From the NCBI RefSeq assembly GCF_001570565.1, contig NZ_BBXE01000016.1, positions 1 to 64,000 of the forward strand: a stretch of 64,000 nucleotides of DNA. The letters are read 5' to 3'. The position numbers and the translations under genes were made by a program. The stretch comes from Herbidospora yilanensis. GTDB taxonomy: Bacteria > Actinomycetota > Actinomycetes > Streptosporangiales > Streptosporangiaceae. The notes under the pieces are model-generated. The model worked only from the letters and a program-made list of their open reading frames with translations, did not search any database and had not been told where the DNA came from. Position 1 is the first letter of the stretch. Every line of letters begins with the position of its first letter. Of the stretch, positions 48,194-57,100 are shown in pieces.

Positions 48194-48562
48194 TTAGGCC
48201 CGGTGGCGGGGGTCGATCTTCGGTTCGGGGGTCAGGGCGAGGTTGCGGCGCTCCCAGTCCACGTAACGCCCGCTTTCGCCCAGCAGTGACGTCGCCAGCC
48301 ACAGGAACACACCGAAGTCGTCGACCACGCCCAGCGCCAGGAACAGCGCCTCCGGGACGACGTCGACCGGGCTGAGGATGTAGAGGATCGCGGCGCCCAT
48401 CAGGGCCAGCTTGCCCTTGCCGAATTCGCGGTAGTCGCCGCGCAACGCGCCGGCCAGCATGCGGGGCAGGGCGCGGATGCGGGCGCCCAGCCCGGGGCTG
48501 CCGGGCCTGGAGATGTCCTGGTAGGCCTTGTACGCCTGCGCCGCCCGTCGTGCCTTGACCAT
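48194..48562 (-). CDS. YkvA/DUF1232-family membrane protein
   Basis: 122 residues. The DUF1232 signature is clear: KGKLALMGAAILYILSPVDVVPEALFLALGVVDDFGVFLWLA, residues 48-89, with the SP(V/I)D-x-(V/I)PE and DD motifs between two transmembrane helices. Basic, disordered ends on both sides. The family has no established function. Downstream of copy B of the repeat, in the convergent sense. Confidence 0.9.
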   Translation of the reverse strand: MVKARRAAQAYKAYQDISRPGSPGLGARIRALPRMLAGALRGDYREFGKGKLALMGAAILYILSPVDVVPEALFLALGVVDDFGVFLWLATSLLGESGRYVDWERRNLALTPEPKIDPRHRA

Positions 48563-48622
48563 GAGAGCCTCCCTGCCCGGCCATTTGCCCCGATAACGGA
48601 GGACTTTGCGGCGTTGGTTCCG

Positions 48623-49570
48623 TTACTGAGGGGCCAGATTTCTTACCGTTTGGTCCATCGGCTGGTCACCGAGGTCGAGCGGGGCCAGAACAGGTGTGGT
48701 GAGGCCGTTCTCAACGTACTCGTTCACCCTCGCCCGGCACTGCTCCGCCGTACCGTGGATGATCAGATCGTCGACCACCTCGTCGGGAATGGCCTTCAAC
48801 GCCGCCGCCCGATCACCGGCCGCCCACGCCTCGTGCATCGGCCGCAGCACCTCACCCCGGCCCAGCCAGTCGTGGAACGCCGCGTACACCGGCACCGTGA
48901 GATATCCGGCGATCATCCGCCGCCCGATGGCCCTGACCCGGTCGGTGTCCTCGCTGACGATGATGAAGAGCCGCGCGATCAGCTCGGTCTCGTCGCGGAT
49001 CTCGCCCCGAACCTTCTGTACGTCCCCCGGAGCCAACCAGTTGGTGATCGCACCATCGGCCTCATCGGCGGCGAGCCGCAGCATGCGCGGCCGAAGCGCG
49101 GCCAGCACGATCTTCGGCGGCGTCTTCGGCGCCTGCTCCAGCTTGAACCCCTGCACGGAGAAGGTCTCGTAGGCCTCGGTGACCTTCTCCCCGTTGAGCG
49201 CCCTGCGCAGGAACCGCAGGGTGTCACGCGTGCGGGCGAACGGCTTCACGAACTCACCGGCGTTCCACCGCTCGACGATCGCGGGGGAGGACGCGCCGAT
49301 TCCGAGCAGGAACCGCCCGGGCGCCCGATCGGCGACCGTCGCCGCCGTCATGGCCAGCAGCCCCGGCCCACGCGTCGAGACCGGCACGATCGCCGTGCCC
49401 AGCCGCAACTCCGGAGCCCACTCGGCGGCCAGAGTCAGCGGAGTGAACCCGTCGTTGCCGTTGACCTCGGCCGACCACGCGTCGGTGTAACCGAGAGAAG
49501 GCAGTTCGGCGATCAACTCCCGATCGAGACCGCTCCCCGCGAACGGGATGGTGATTCCCCAGCGCGCCAC
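48623..49570 (-). CDS. LLM-class F420-dependent oxidoreductase
   Basis: 315 residues from the GTG at 49570 with a GGAGGG Shine-Dalgarno; the 14 extra upstream codons are not conserved-looking. TIM-barrel luciferase-like family with ITIPFAGSGLDRELIAELPSLGYTDAWSAEVNGNDGFTPL, TAIVPVSTRGPGLLAMTAATVADRAPGRFLLGIGASS (F420-binding loop region) and KIVLAALRPRMLRLAADEADGAITNWL. Closest in style to actinobacterial F420-dependent hydride transferases of unknown substrate. A nested palindrome lies just upstream (49594-49640). Confidence 0.9.
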   Translation of the reverse strand: MARWGITIPFAGSGLDRELIAELPSLGYTDAWSAEVNGNDGFTPLTLAAEWAPELRLGTAIVPVSTRGPGLLAMTAATVADRAPGRFLLGIGASSPAIVERWNAGEFVKPFARTRDTLRFLRRALNGEKVTEAYETFSVQGFKLEQAPKTPPKIVLAALRPRMLRLAADEADGAITNWLAPGDVQKVRGEIRDETELIARLFIIVSEDTDRVRAIGRRMIAGYLTVPVYAAFHDWLGRGEVLRPMHEAWAAGDRAAALKAIPDEVVDDLIIHGTAEQCRARVNEYVENGLTTPVLAPLDLGDQPMDQTVRNLAPQ

Positions 49571-49593
49571 AGTGCCCTCCCGGCTCTTCGATT

Positions 49594-49640
49594 GAGGGCA
49601 CGAGCATACCAACCGTTCGGTACGTCAGGTAAATGCCCTC
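49594..49640. promoter_or_regulatory. nested palindrome between divergent genes
   Basis: Outer arms GAGGGCA (49594-49600) and TGCCCTC (49634-49640) and an inner ACCG-TT-CGGT (49612-49621) share the same centre of symmetry. The inner element resembles TetR-type operators; the outer arms could form a hairpin or a second site. Located 24 bp before the LLM start and 20 bp before the plus-strand gene. Confidence 0.45.
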
Positions 49641-49660
49641 TGAGCTGCTAGAACGAAGAA

Positions 49661-50779
49661 ATGGCAGATATCCCGGTGGAAGTGAGAACGTCCTGTCACG
49701 CGGAAGTGCGCGGGCCTTTGGCAGAGGTGACCTGCGAACGAAGCGAGACCATCCGGCTGTCGAGGGCCGTTCTGGCCCGTCTCCTGCGCCCTGGCCGACC
49801 GTTGTCTTCCGCCGAACCGACATGGATTTCGGCACCCATGGTGCGCAAGCCGGCGACCACGTTCCTGGCCGTTCCCGTCACGATTCCCGTGTTGCTCCGA
49901 CCGCTCGCCCTGATAACGCTCCCGGCGAAGCCGCTCGTGTACATCCCTGCCACCCCACTTCCCGGGGCGCTGTCGGCCCTTGCCATCCAGGTCCCGCCGA
50001 CGAAGACGCTAGCCATCGAAATCCCCGTGGCCACGCTGCTGACGCAGCCTGTGGAAAGCAGCCCTGTGGAAACCGGCGCTGTGGGTACTCCGGCTGTGGA
50101 TCGGAGTGCCGCACACAGCCCAACGGAGAACAAATCGACTGCGAGTTCGCCCGCCACGGAAACGCATCCTGTGGATAAACGCGCAACAGATGTGCAAGCT
50201 GTGGATAACTCCACGGTGAACAGACCACCCGCTGTGGAAGAACCATCCACCACGCTGCCGGCACAGAAGACACTGCCCCAAGGCCATGCCACTGCGCCGG
50301 ATCACGGCCAACCCACCAGCCCGAAGGCACTCACCCAGCCCGTACAGGAACGGGACCCGAAGGCGCCCAATAGGCCGGCACTCGAAGAGCCCCCGAATCG
50401 CCCCGCTGATCCGGCGAACCCGCCTGCCCAGAACTCGCCCAACGGGAACCCGGCCGCCGAGGCGCAGCCGTCGTCGAACCCGGCCACGCCCAAACCGCCC
50501 GGTCCCGCATCAGTTGCGCCCGAACCCGCAACCGGACCCACCGCCCTACCCGCGGCTCAACCCCCGGCCCAGCCTGGTACCGGTCCTGCCGTTCCCTCCG
50601 CCCCGGTGCGGATCAACCCCGTCCCACTGGCCGACGGCGCGATCGCGCGGGCCCGGAAGCGGATGGCTCAGGCCGCGACCACGCATCGGCCGACCGATCG
50701 GCAGGCCGTCGTGGTCGTTCTCTTCACGGCCGTGATCGCCGTCGCGGCGGGAGCGGTGCTCAGGCGGCGCCGCCGCTAG
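49661..50779 (+). CDS. proline-rich tail-anchored protein of unknown function
   Basis: 372 residues. The first 130 residues are Leu/Pro/Val-rich and not obviously secreted. About residues 128-335 are low-complexity, with five-residue repeats of the type (P/A)VxxS/T and later Pro/Asn/Ala stretches. A single C-terminal transmembrane helix (about 348-366) ends in RRRRR, so the body would lie on one side of the membrane with a basic stop. Base composition in the repeat stretch is less GC-biased at third positions (CCT, GCT), and the DNA there carries DnaA-box-like sequences (50050-50208). The last 20 bp overlap the opposite-strand DUF4239 gene. Codon pattern is convincing but I recognise no family. 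Confidence 0.6.
   Translation: MADIPVEVRTSCHAEVRGPLAEVTCERSETIRLSRAVLARLLRPGRPLSSAEPTWISAPMVRKPATTFLAVPVTIPVLLRPLALITLPAKPLVYIPATPLPGALSALAIQVPPTKTLAIEIPVATLLTQPVESSPVETGAVGTPAVDRSAAHSPTENKSTASSPATETHPVDKRATDVQAVDNSTVNRPPAVEEPSTTLPAQKTLPQGHATAPDHGQPTSPKALTQPVQERDPKAPNRPALEEPPNRPADPANPPAQNSPNGNPAAEAQPSSNPATPKPPGPASVAPEPATGPTALPAAQPPAQPGTGPAVPSAPVRINPVPLADGAIARARKRMAQAATTHRPTDRQAVVVVLFTAVIAVAAGAVLRRRRR
50050..50208 (+). repeat. DnaA-box-like cluster inside the proline-rich gene
   Basis: Two exact TGTGGATAA sequences (reverse complement of the TTATCCACA consensus) at 50170-50178 and 50200-50208, 30 bp apart, preceded by four related TGTGGxxxx units starting at 50050, 50065, 50080 and 50095, a strict 15-bp periodicity (the five-residue protein repeat). 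All are in the same orientation. Confidence 0.55.
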
Positions 50780-51524
50780 GGAGCAAGCGGTCGATCTCGT
50801 CGAAACGGACCTGGGCCTCCTTGAGAGGCCCGGGGTCGACGGCGCCATCGAGTCCATAGGGGTGCGAGATCAGGTGGATCACCACGATCCCGGTCACCAC
50901 CGTCGCGACCCGCACCACGTCGGCGATCACCGACGGCGCCGTCGGCCGGCGGCGCAGGGCCCATGGCAGGGCGATCACCAGCAGGCCCGAGATGACCATC
51001 GACACCATGAAGACCGATTCCAGCCCGGACGTCGCGTTGTCCGCCCGAACCGTGCGAGCGTGCGACACCTCGGCCGCCCGCGCCAGGGCCTCCGCCCGCA
51101 GTTCGGAGTCGGTCGTGGGCAGCTTGAGCATCGCCGTCCGCAGCGAGTCGAGTGTCACCCCGGTCCGCGCGTCGAGGGACGCCTCCCGCATGCGTGGCCA
51201 GTCGAGTTCGACGGTCTGGGTCGTGTACGCCCGCACCAGGTCACGCACCTCGGCCGACTGCGGCAGCGGGGCCACCGCCCAATAGAGCTCGACCAGGCTC
51301 TCCGACTCGGCCCGCACGTCGGCGCCCGACGCCGAGATGGCGTCGCGGCACAACACCACGGCATAGGCCACGACCACGAGGAACACCGCGAGGGCCAGGT
51401 TGACCGCGAAGTCGATCGGCCCGGCGCCGCCTTCTTCGTCGGACCGTCCGCTGCGCCGCAGCCACGTCAGCACCGCGAACAGGGCCACCACGACAATCGC
51501 CACAAACCCGAAGACCCACACCAT
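50760..51524 (-). CDS. DUF4239-family membrane protein (bestrophin-like)
   Basis: 254 residues. N-terminal hydrophobic helices (about 1-20 and 42-62), a soluble helical stretch with LVELYWAVAPLPQSAEVRDLVRAYTTQTVELDWPRM, then two C-terminal helices (about 163-185, 200-222). This pattern is the DUF4239 family, often called bestrophin-like domain proteins. Role unknown. Start is 19 bp downstream of the TetR stop on the same strand, so both may be one transcript. Confidence 0.88.
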   Translation of the reverse strand: MVWVFGFVAIVVVALFAVLTWLRRSGRSDEEGGAGPIDFAVNLALAVFLVVVAYAVVLCRDAISASGADVRAESESLVELYWAVAPLPQSAEVRDLVRAYTTQTVELDWPRMREASLDARTGVTLDSLRTAMLKLPTTDSELRAEALARAAEVSHARTVRADNATSGLESVFMVSMVISGLLVIALPWALRRRPTAPSVIADVVRVATVVTGIVVIHLISHPYGLDGAVDPGPLKEAQVRFDEIDRLLPSGGAA

Positions 51525-51543
51525 GTGACTGACAGTAATCAGA

Positions 51544-52200
51544 TCATTCCCGCAATTCGCGGACCACCTCGATGAAATCTCGTGTCACACCACGCAAACC
51601 CGGCAGGTAGGAAAGCGCGACCAAACGATCGACCAAGGGCACGCTCCGGTCGATGAGCCGGTAGGTGCGCCGGCATCCGGGCGAGGTGTCGTGCACCCAG
51701 AAAAGCACCACTCCCATCGACAACAACCACAGGAGTTCGGGCAGTTCGGCCCGCAATTCGGGGTCCATTCGATCGGCGCAGCCCTCGACGACCTCGCGGT
51801 AGAGCGCCACCGAGGAATCGCGTGCCGGAGCCGATTCCGCACTGAAAGGGCTCAGCGGATTGTCGGGCTCGGCCGCGTGCTTGAAGAATTTCACCGCGAA
51901 CGCATGGTAGGGCTCGGAAACCCGCACCCACGCGCTGAGTACGCCGTGCAACCGGGCCGCGAACGCCCTTTCCCGGGCGAGGATTTCCCGGCTGGCCGCC
52001 TCGTGGGCCGACTGGGCCTGGTCGTAATAGGCCTGGATGAGCTGTTCTTTCGAGGCGAAATAGTAATAGGCGCTGCCGACGGAAACGCCCGCCTCGGCCG
52101 CGATCGCGCGCATCGTCGTCGCGTCGTACCCCCGCTCGCGGAAAAGCCGCAGTGCGGTGTCCACGATGAGATCCCTGTTCGACCTGGGCACATCGGTCAC
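51544..52200 (-). CDS. TetR-family regulator
   Basis: 218 residues. HTH (about 8-55) with LIVDTALRLFRERGYDATTMRAIAAEAGVSVGSAYYYFASKEQLI. The C-terminal ligand domain contains LLWLLSMGVVLFWVHD near residue 155. Third positions are somewhat less GC-rich than in neighbours. A perfect 26-bp inverted repeat lies 45 bp upstream of its start (52245-52270), a natural autoregulatory operator, and the divergent secreted gene at 52360 would be its other target. Confidence 0.9.
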   Translation of the reverse strand: MTDVPRSNRDLIVDTALRLFRERGYDATTMRAIAAEAGVSVGSAYYYFASKEQLIQAYYDQAQSAHEAASREILARERAFAARLHGVLSAWVRVSEPYHAFAVKFFKHAAEPDNPLSPFSAESAPARDSSVALYREVVEGCADRMDPELRAELPELLWLLSMGVVLFWVHDTSPGCRRTYRLIDRSVPLVDRLVALSYLPGLRGVTRDFIEVVRELRE

Positions 52201-52244
52201 TGTACGTCTCCAGCCCCCGTCAGGTCATGAACCCACCAGATGAT

Positions 52245-52270
52245 GGCCGAGTTACCCCAAACACTCGGCC
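52245..52270. promoter_or_regulatory. perfect inverted repeat GGCCGAGT-N10-ACTCGGCC
   Basis: 8-bp perfect arms at 52245-52252 and 52263-52270. Between divergent TetR and M15-like genes; the length and spacing fit a TetR-family operator. Confidence 0.6.
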
Positions 52271-52311
52271 TCTCCGAGGGTGGCTCACCCCCAGGCGTGG
52301 GAGTTAAGCCA

Positions 52312-52340
52312 TTGATCAAGCTCCCCCACCGCGCTACGGA
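52312..52340 (+). promoter_or_regulatory. promoter of the M15-like secreted gene
   Basis: TTGATC (52312-52317), 17-bp spacer, TACGGA (52335-52340). A G-rich Shine-Dalgarno (GGGGGAAG) precedes the ATG at 52360. Confidence 0.5.
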
Positions 52341-52359
52341 GAGTAATGGGGGAAGTAGA

Positions 52360-52959
52360 ATGACCCAACGCACGACCGGCTGGAGTGTCGCCGGGTTGAC
52401 CGTTCTCGCCTTGGTCACGCTCCCCGGCCCGACGGCCGACGCCGACACCCAACGCGCCCGACCGAAGCTGACCTTCCGCCCCGTCGAGGCGCCCCAGGGG
52501 GTGCGCACCGCGTTCCGTACCGGAGTGCTGAAAGTCCGTTACTGGACGTGGCGCCGCGCGATGAACACCCGCCTGCACCACAACTACGCGATGAACCGAA
52601 TACGGAAGGCGGGCCTCGGCTGGCGTTCCACCGGCAACTGCGTCGACAAACACCGCCCGACCTGCACGTCGCTGCACACCGTCAGGCTCGGCACCCTGCT
52701 GAAGACGATCGAGCTGAAGCGCATGTCGGGCTGCCGGCTGATCGTGACCGGCGGCACCGAGACCGGGCACGCCGCCGGCACCTACAGCCACGGCAATGGC
52801 TGGAAGATCGACCTGGCTCCCAACCGTTGCCTCGACCGATACGTCACCCGCAAGCTCGAACCGCACGGCAAGCGCGGCGACGGCTCCCAGCTCTACATCT
52901 CTCCCGAGCAGGACCTGTTCGCCCGGGAGAGCGACCACTGGGACATCCTGTTCCGTTAG
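52360..52959 (+). CDS. secreted protein with an M15-peptidase-like zinc motif
   Basis: 199 residues from the ATG at 52360. Sec signal ([28 protein letters not shown], about 1-28). The mature protein has a [29 protein letters not shown] core near residue 130, in which SHGNGWKID reproduces the H-x6-D zinc pair of M15 (VanY/Hedgehog-type) DD-peptidases and the preceding GGTExGH supplies a further His. Cysteines ([21 protein letters not shown]) probably form disulfides. Likely a cell-wall peptidase or a binding relative. Its stop codon overlaps that of asd. Confidence 0.72.
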   Translation: MTQRTTGWSVAGLTVLALVTLPGPTADADTQRARPKLTFRPVEAPQGVRTAFRTGVLKVRYWTWRRAMNTRLHHNYAMNRIRKAGLGWRSTGNCVDKHRPTCTSLHTVRLGTLLKTIELKRMSGCRLIVTGGTETGHAAGTYSHGNGWKIDLAPNRCLDRYVTRKLEPHGKRGDGSQLYISPEQDLFARESDHWDILFR

Positions 52960-54025
52960 GCGGTGTATTCGGTGGCGACGATCAGCTCGGCGATCTCGGC
53001 CGCGTTCAGGGCCGCGCCCTTGCGCAGGTTGTCGCCACACACGAACAGGTCGAGCGTGTTGGGGAAGTCGAGGGCCTGCCGCACCCGGCCGACGTAGGTC
53101 GGGTCGGTGCCCACGACGTCGATCGGCATCGGGTAGATCCCGTTGGCCGGGTCGTCGACCAGCACGACGGTCGGCGCCGCCTCCAGCACGCGGTGGGCGT
53201 CGGCCACGGTGATCTCGCGCTCGAAGGTCGCGTGGACGGCGAGCGAGTGGGTGGTGATCACCGGGACGCGCACGCAGGTGGCGGAGACCTTCAGCGTCGG
53301 GATGCCGAGGATCTTGCGCGACTCGTTGCGCAGCTTCAGCTCCTCGGACGCCCAGCCGTCTTCCTTGAGCGAGCCCGCCCACGGCACGACGTTGAACGCG
53401 ACCGGCGCCGGGAACGTGTCGTCGCCGTCGCCGAGCTTGTTCTGCAGGACCTTGCGCACGTCACCGGCCGTGGTGCCGACGGTGCGGTCACCGGCCAGAG
53501 CCTCGACCTCGTCGTACAGACGAGCCGAACCGGCCACACCCGCGCCGGAGACGGCCTGGTAGGACGCCACGACGAGCTCCTTGAGCCCGAACTCCTCGTG
53601 GAGGGCGCCCATGGCGGCCATCATCGACAGGGTGGTGCAGTTGGGGGTCGAGACGATGCCCAGCGGACGGTTGGCGGCGTCGCCCGGGTTGACCTCGGGG
53701 ACCACCAGCGGGACCTGCGGGTTCATCCGGAAGGTGCCCGACTTGTCGATGACGGTCGCGCCGCGCTCGGCCGCGATCGGCACCCAGGTGGCCGACACCT
53801 CGTCGGGCACGTCGAAGATCGCGATGTCGACGCCGTCGAACACCTCGGGGGCCAGCGCCTGGACGACGACGTCTTCGCCGCGGACCCGCAGGACCTTGCC
53901 GGCCGAACGGGCCGAGGCGACCAGGCGGATCTCGCCGTAAACGTCTTCACGCCCGGAGATGATCTCGCGCATGACGGTGCCGACGGCACCGGTCGCACCG
54001 ACGAGGGCGAGGGTGGGCTTGGTGC

Positions 54026-54029
<4 letters not shown>
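52956..54029 (-). CDS. asd: aspartate-semialdehyde dehydrogenase
   Basis: 357 residues. NADPH-dependent reduction of aspartyl phosphate to aspartate semialdehyde, the branch point for lysine/DAP, methionine and threonine. Rossmann opening [14 protein letters not shown] (residues 7-20), the catalytic cysteine in STPNCTTL (near residue 130), and [12 protein letters not shown]..., plus the His-containing [10 protein letters not shown] region (near residue 255). ATG overlaps the lysC stop by 4 bp, so the two are translationally coupled. Confidence 0.95.
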
Positions 54030-55300
<1,271 letters not shown>

Positions 55301-55336
55301 TGGATCTCTCCGAACGAATCAGGACGTGGAGTTCAC

Positions 55337-55364
55337 AGTTTAGCTACGCACCCCAGAGGGCCAA
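55337..55364 (-). promoter_or_regulatory. promoter of lysC-asd
   Basis: On the minus strand TTGGCC (55364-55359), 16-bp spacer, TAAACT (55342-55337), giving a leader of about 30 bases before the lysC GTG. Confidence 0.6.
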
Positions 55365-55391
55365 CTGAGTTAGCCCAGCATGTGGACAACC

Positions 55392-55925
55392 TCAGACCGC
55401 GGTGACCTCTTCAGCCACGTCGAGCCGCGTGTGGGCCACCAGCGCCTGCAGGGCCCGCAGGGCCGCCCCGGCATGGTTGCCCCAGGTGTTGAAGTAGGAG
55501 TACTGCCACCACCAGATCGCTTCGAGCGGCCGGCCGGCCTTGTAGTGGCGCAACCCGTGGATCAGGTCGGCCGCCACCGCCGTCAGGTCGTCGGACAGCC
55601 GGTAGGGCGTCACGGTGGTGTCCTTGTAGGGGTCGAACACCTCGGCGTAGTCGTCGACCGGGCCGAGCCGGGCCGCCAGCGCCACCCGCAGCGGGTCGAT
55701 GTCGGGATCTTCGCTGAGTGCGGGCTCGACGTTGCCCTGCAGGATCACGTCGTGCACCGCGGCGAGCTGGGAACCGGCCAGGCTGACCTGGGCGACCTCC
55801 ACGAGCAGCAGCGGCAGGATGGCGTTGCCGCCCTCGCCGCCCGCCAGCCTGGTCAGGCCGTCGAGGTAGTTCTGGGCGTGCCCGGCGACCCGGTCGGCCA
55901 GGTCCTTCCACTCGTCGTCAAACAT
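55392..55925 (-). CDS. DUF5063-family protein
   Basis: 177 residues. Helical protein with [19 protein letters not shown] at the start, [43 protein letters not shown] in the middle and [28 protein letters not shown] near the end (residues 135-165). The conserved DxYxxxFdP and WxWxxSxxxHWGxH signatures identify the DUF5063 family seen between recR and lysC in many actinobacteria. Function unknown. The ATG overlaps the end of recR by 8 bp. Confidence 0.85.
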   Translation of the reverse strand: MFDDEWKDLADRVAGHAQNYLDGLTRLAGGEGGNAILPLLLVEVAQVSLAGSQLAAVHDVILQGNVEPALSEDPDIDPLRVALAARLGPVDDYAEVFDPYKDTTVTPYRLSDDLTAVAADLIHGLRHYKAGRPLEAIWWWQYSYFNTWGNHAGAALRALQALVAHTRLDVAEEVTAV

Positions 55926-56517
55926 CCAGCAGTCTCCGTCCTTCGAAAGCGCGGCCCAAGGTGACCTCGTCGGCGTACTCCAGATCGCCGCCGACGGGCA
56001 GACCGCTGGCCAGCCGAGTGACCTTTAAACCCATCGGTTTGACGAGCCGGGCCAGATAGGTGGCCGTGGCCTCGCCCTCAAGGTTCGGATCGGTGGCGAG
56101 GATGAGCTCGGTCACCTCGCCGTCGGCGAGCCGGGCCATCAGCTCGCGGACCCGGAGATCGTCGGGACCGACCCCGTCGATGGGACTGATCGCGCCCCCC
56201 AGCACGTGGTAGCGCCCCCGGAACTCGCGCGTCTTCTCGATCGCGACGACGTCTTTCGACTCTTCGACCACGCAGATGACGTGGGGGTCGCGACGCTGGT
56301 CGCGGCAGATCCGGCATTCCTCCTCGGCGGCCACGTTGCCGCACACCCGGCAGAACCGCACCTTCTCCTTGACCTCGAGAAGGGCGTGGGCCAGCCGTTT
56401 CACGTCGGCCGGGTCGGCCGACAGCAGGTGGAACGCGATGCGCTGCGCGCTCTTGGGACCGACACCGGGCAGCAGGCCCAGCTCGTCGATCAGGTTCTGG
56501 ACGACGCCTTCGTACAT
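55918..56517 (-). CDS. recR: recombination protein RecR
   Basis: 199 residues. Helix-hairpin-helix ([20 protein letters not shown], residues 13-32), four-cysteine zinc site (CRVCGN...CRIC, near 56-72), Toprim domain with [14 protein letters not shown] and [10 protein letters not shown] near residue 110. Works with RecFO in loading RecA on gapped DNA. Starts 2 bp after the ybaB stop (same transcript) and overlaps the DUF5063 gene by 8 bp. Confidence 0.95.
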   Translation of the reverse strand: MYEGVVQNLIDELGLLPGVGPKSAQRIAFHLLSADPADVKRLAHALLEVKEKVRFCRVCGNVAAEEECRICRDQRRDPHVICVVEESKDVVAIEKTREFRGRYHVLGGAISPIDGVGPDDLRVRELMARLADGEVTELILATDPNLEGEATATYLARLVKPMGLKVTRLASGLPVGGDLEYADEVTLGRAFEGRRLLDV

Positions 56518-56519
56518 AT

Positions 56520-56852
56520 TCAGAAACCTGGGAGCTGGCCGAGGCCTTGCGACAGAGGGCCGAGCTTCTCCTGCTGGAGCTCGCCGGCGGCGCGGACGGC
56601 GTCGCGGACGGCCGCGATGACCAGATCGGCGACGGTCTCGGCCGTCTCGGCGGCGTCACCGGAGTCGATGACCTTCGGGCTGATCTTCAGTTCGAGCAGC
56701 TCGCCACTGCCGTTGACGGTCGCCACAACCAGGCCCCCGCCCGCGCTCCCCTGAACCTCGGCGTCGTTGAGCTCCTGCTGCGCCGAGACGAGCTGCTGCT
56801 GCATGAGCTGAGCCTGCTCCAGCAACTGCTGCAGGTTGACTTCTGGGTTCAC
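56520..56852 (-). CDS. ybaB: YbaB/EbfC nucleoid-associated protein
   Basis: 110 residues, GTG start. Compact dimeric DNA-binding protein with [57 protein letters not shown], the family core, followed by a C-terminal helix and Gly/Gln/Leu tail. Sits ahead of recR, the usual partner. Its normal upstream neighbour dnaX is separated here by two opposite-strand genes. Confidence 0.92.
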   Translation of the reverse strand: MNPEVNLQQLLEQAQLMQQQLVSAQQELNDAEVQGSAGGGLVVATVNGSGELLELKISPKVIDSGDAAETAETVADLVIAAVRDAVRAAGELQQEKLGPLSQGLGQLPGF

Positions 56853-56959
56853 AATCGTGCGCTCCTCAGCGACCGGCGACGTAGTTCGTCCCGACGAGCC
56901 TACGGTGTTTGCCGCTCATCTGACACCGGAGCACGGAGCGTGTTCATTGGTGCGGCCCT

Positions 56960-57004
56960 GGCCGGGTCCCGGCCCCCCTCCAAGCGTCCGAGACCCGGCC
57001 TTTT
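56960..57004 (+). terminator. U-tailed hairpin in the leader of the GAF regulator gene
   Basis: Perfect 9-bp stem GGCCGGGTC / GACCCGGCC (56960-56968, 56992-57000) with a 23-base loop, followed at once by TTTT, all on the plus strand. It is 97 bp upstream of the GAF gene start and no plus-strand gene precedes it, so it could be an attenuator or the end of a short RNA. No promoter for such an RNA is obvious. Confidence 0.5.
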
Positions 57005-57100
57005 CCACTCCGGGTCGGCCGCGGCCCGGACTGGCGGAACCAAACGTAGTCACCGGAACGTTGCATACAGGTTGCGATCAATCGGTTACTCCTGGAGATT

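Noticed and set aside
50050-50208. Possible chromosomal origin of replication
   Set aside because: All boxes are in one orientation inside a coding repeat, and dnaA, dnaN, rpmH and an AT-rich unwinding region are absent.
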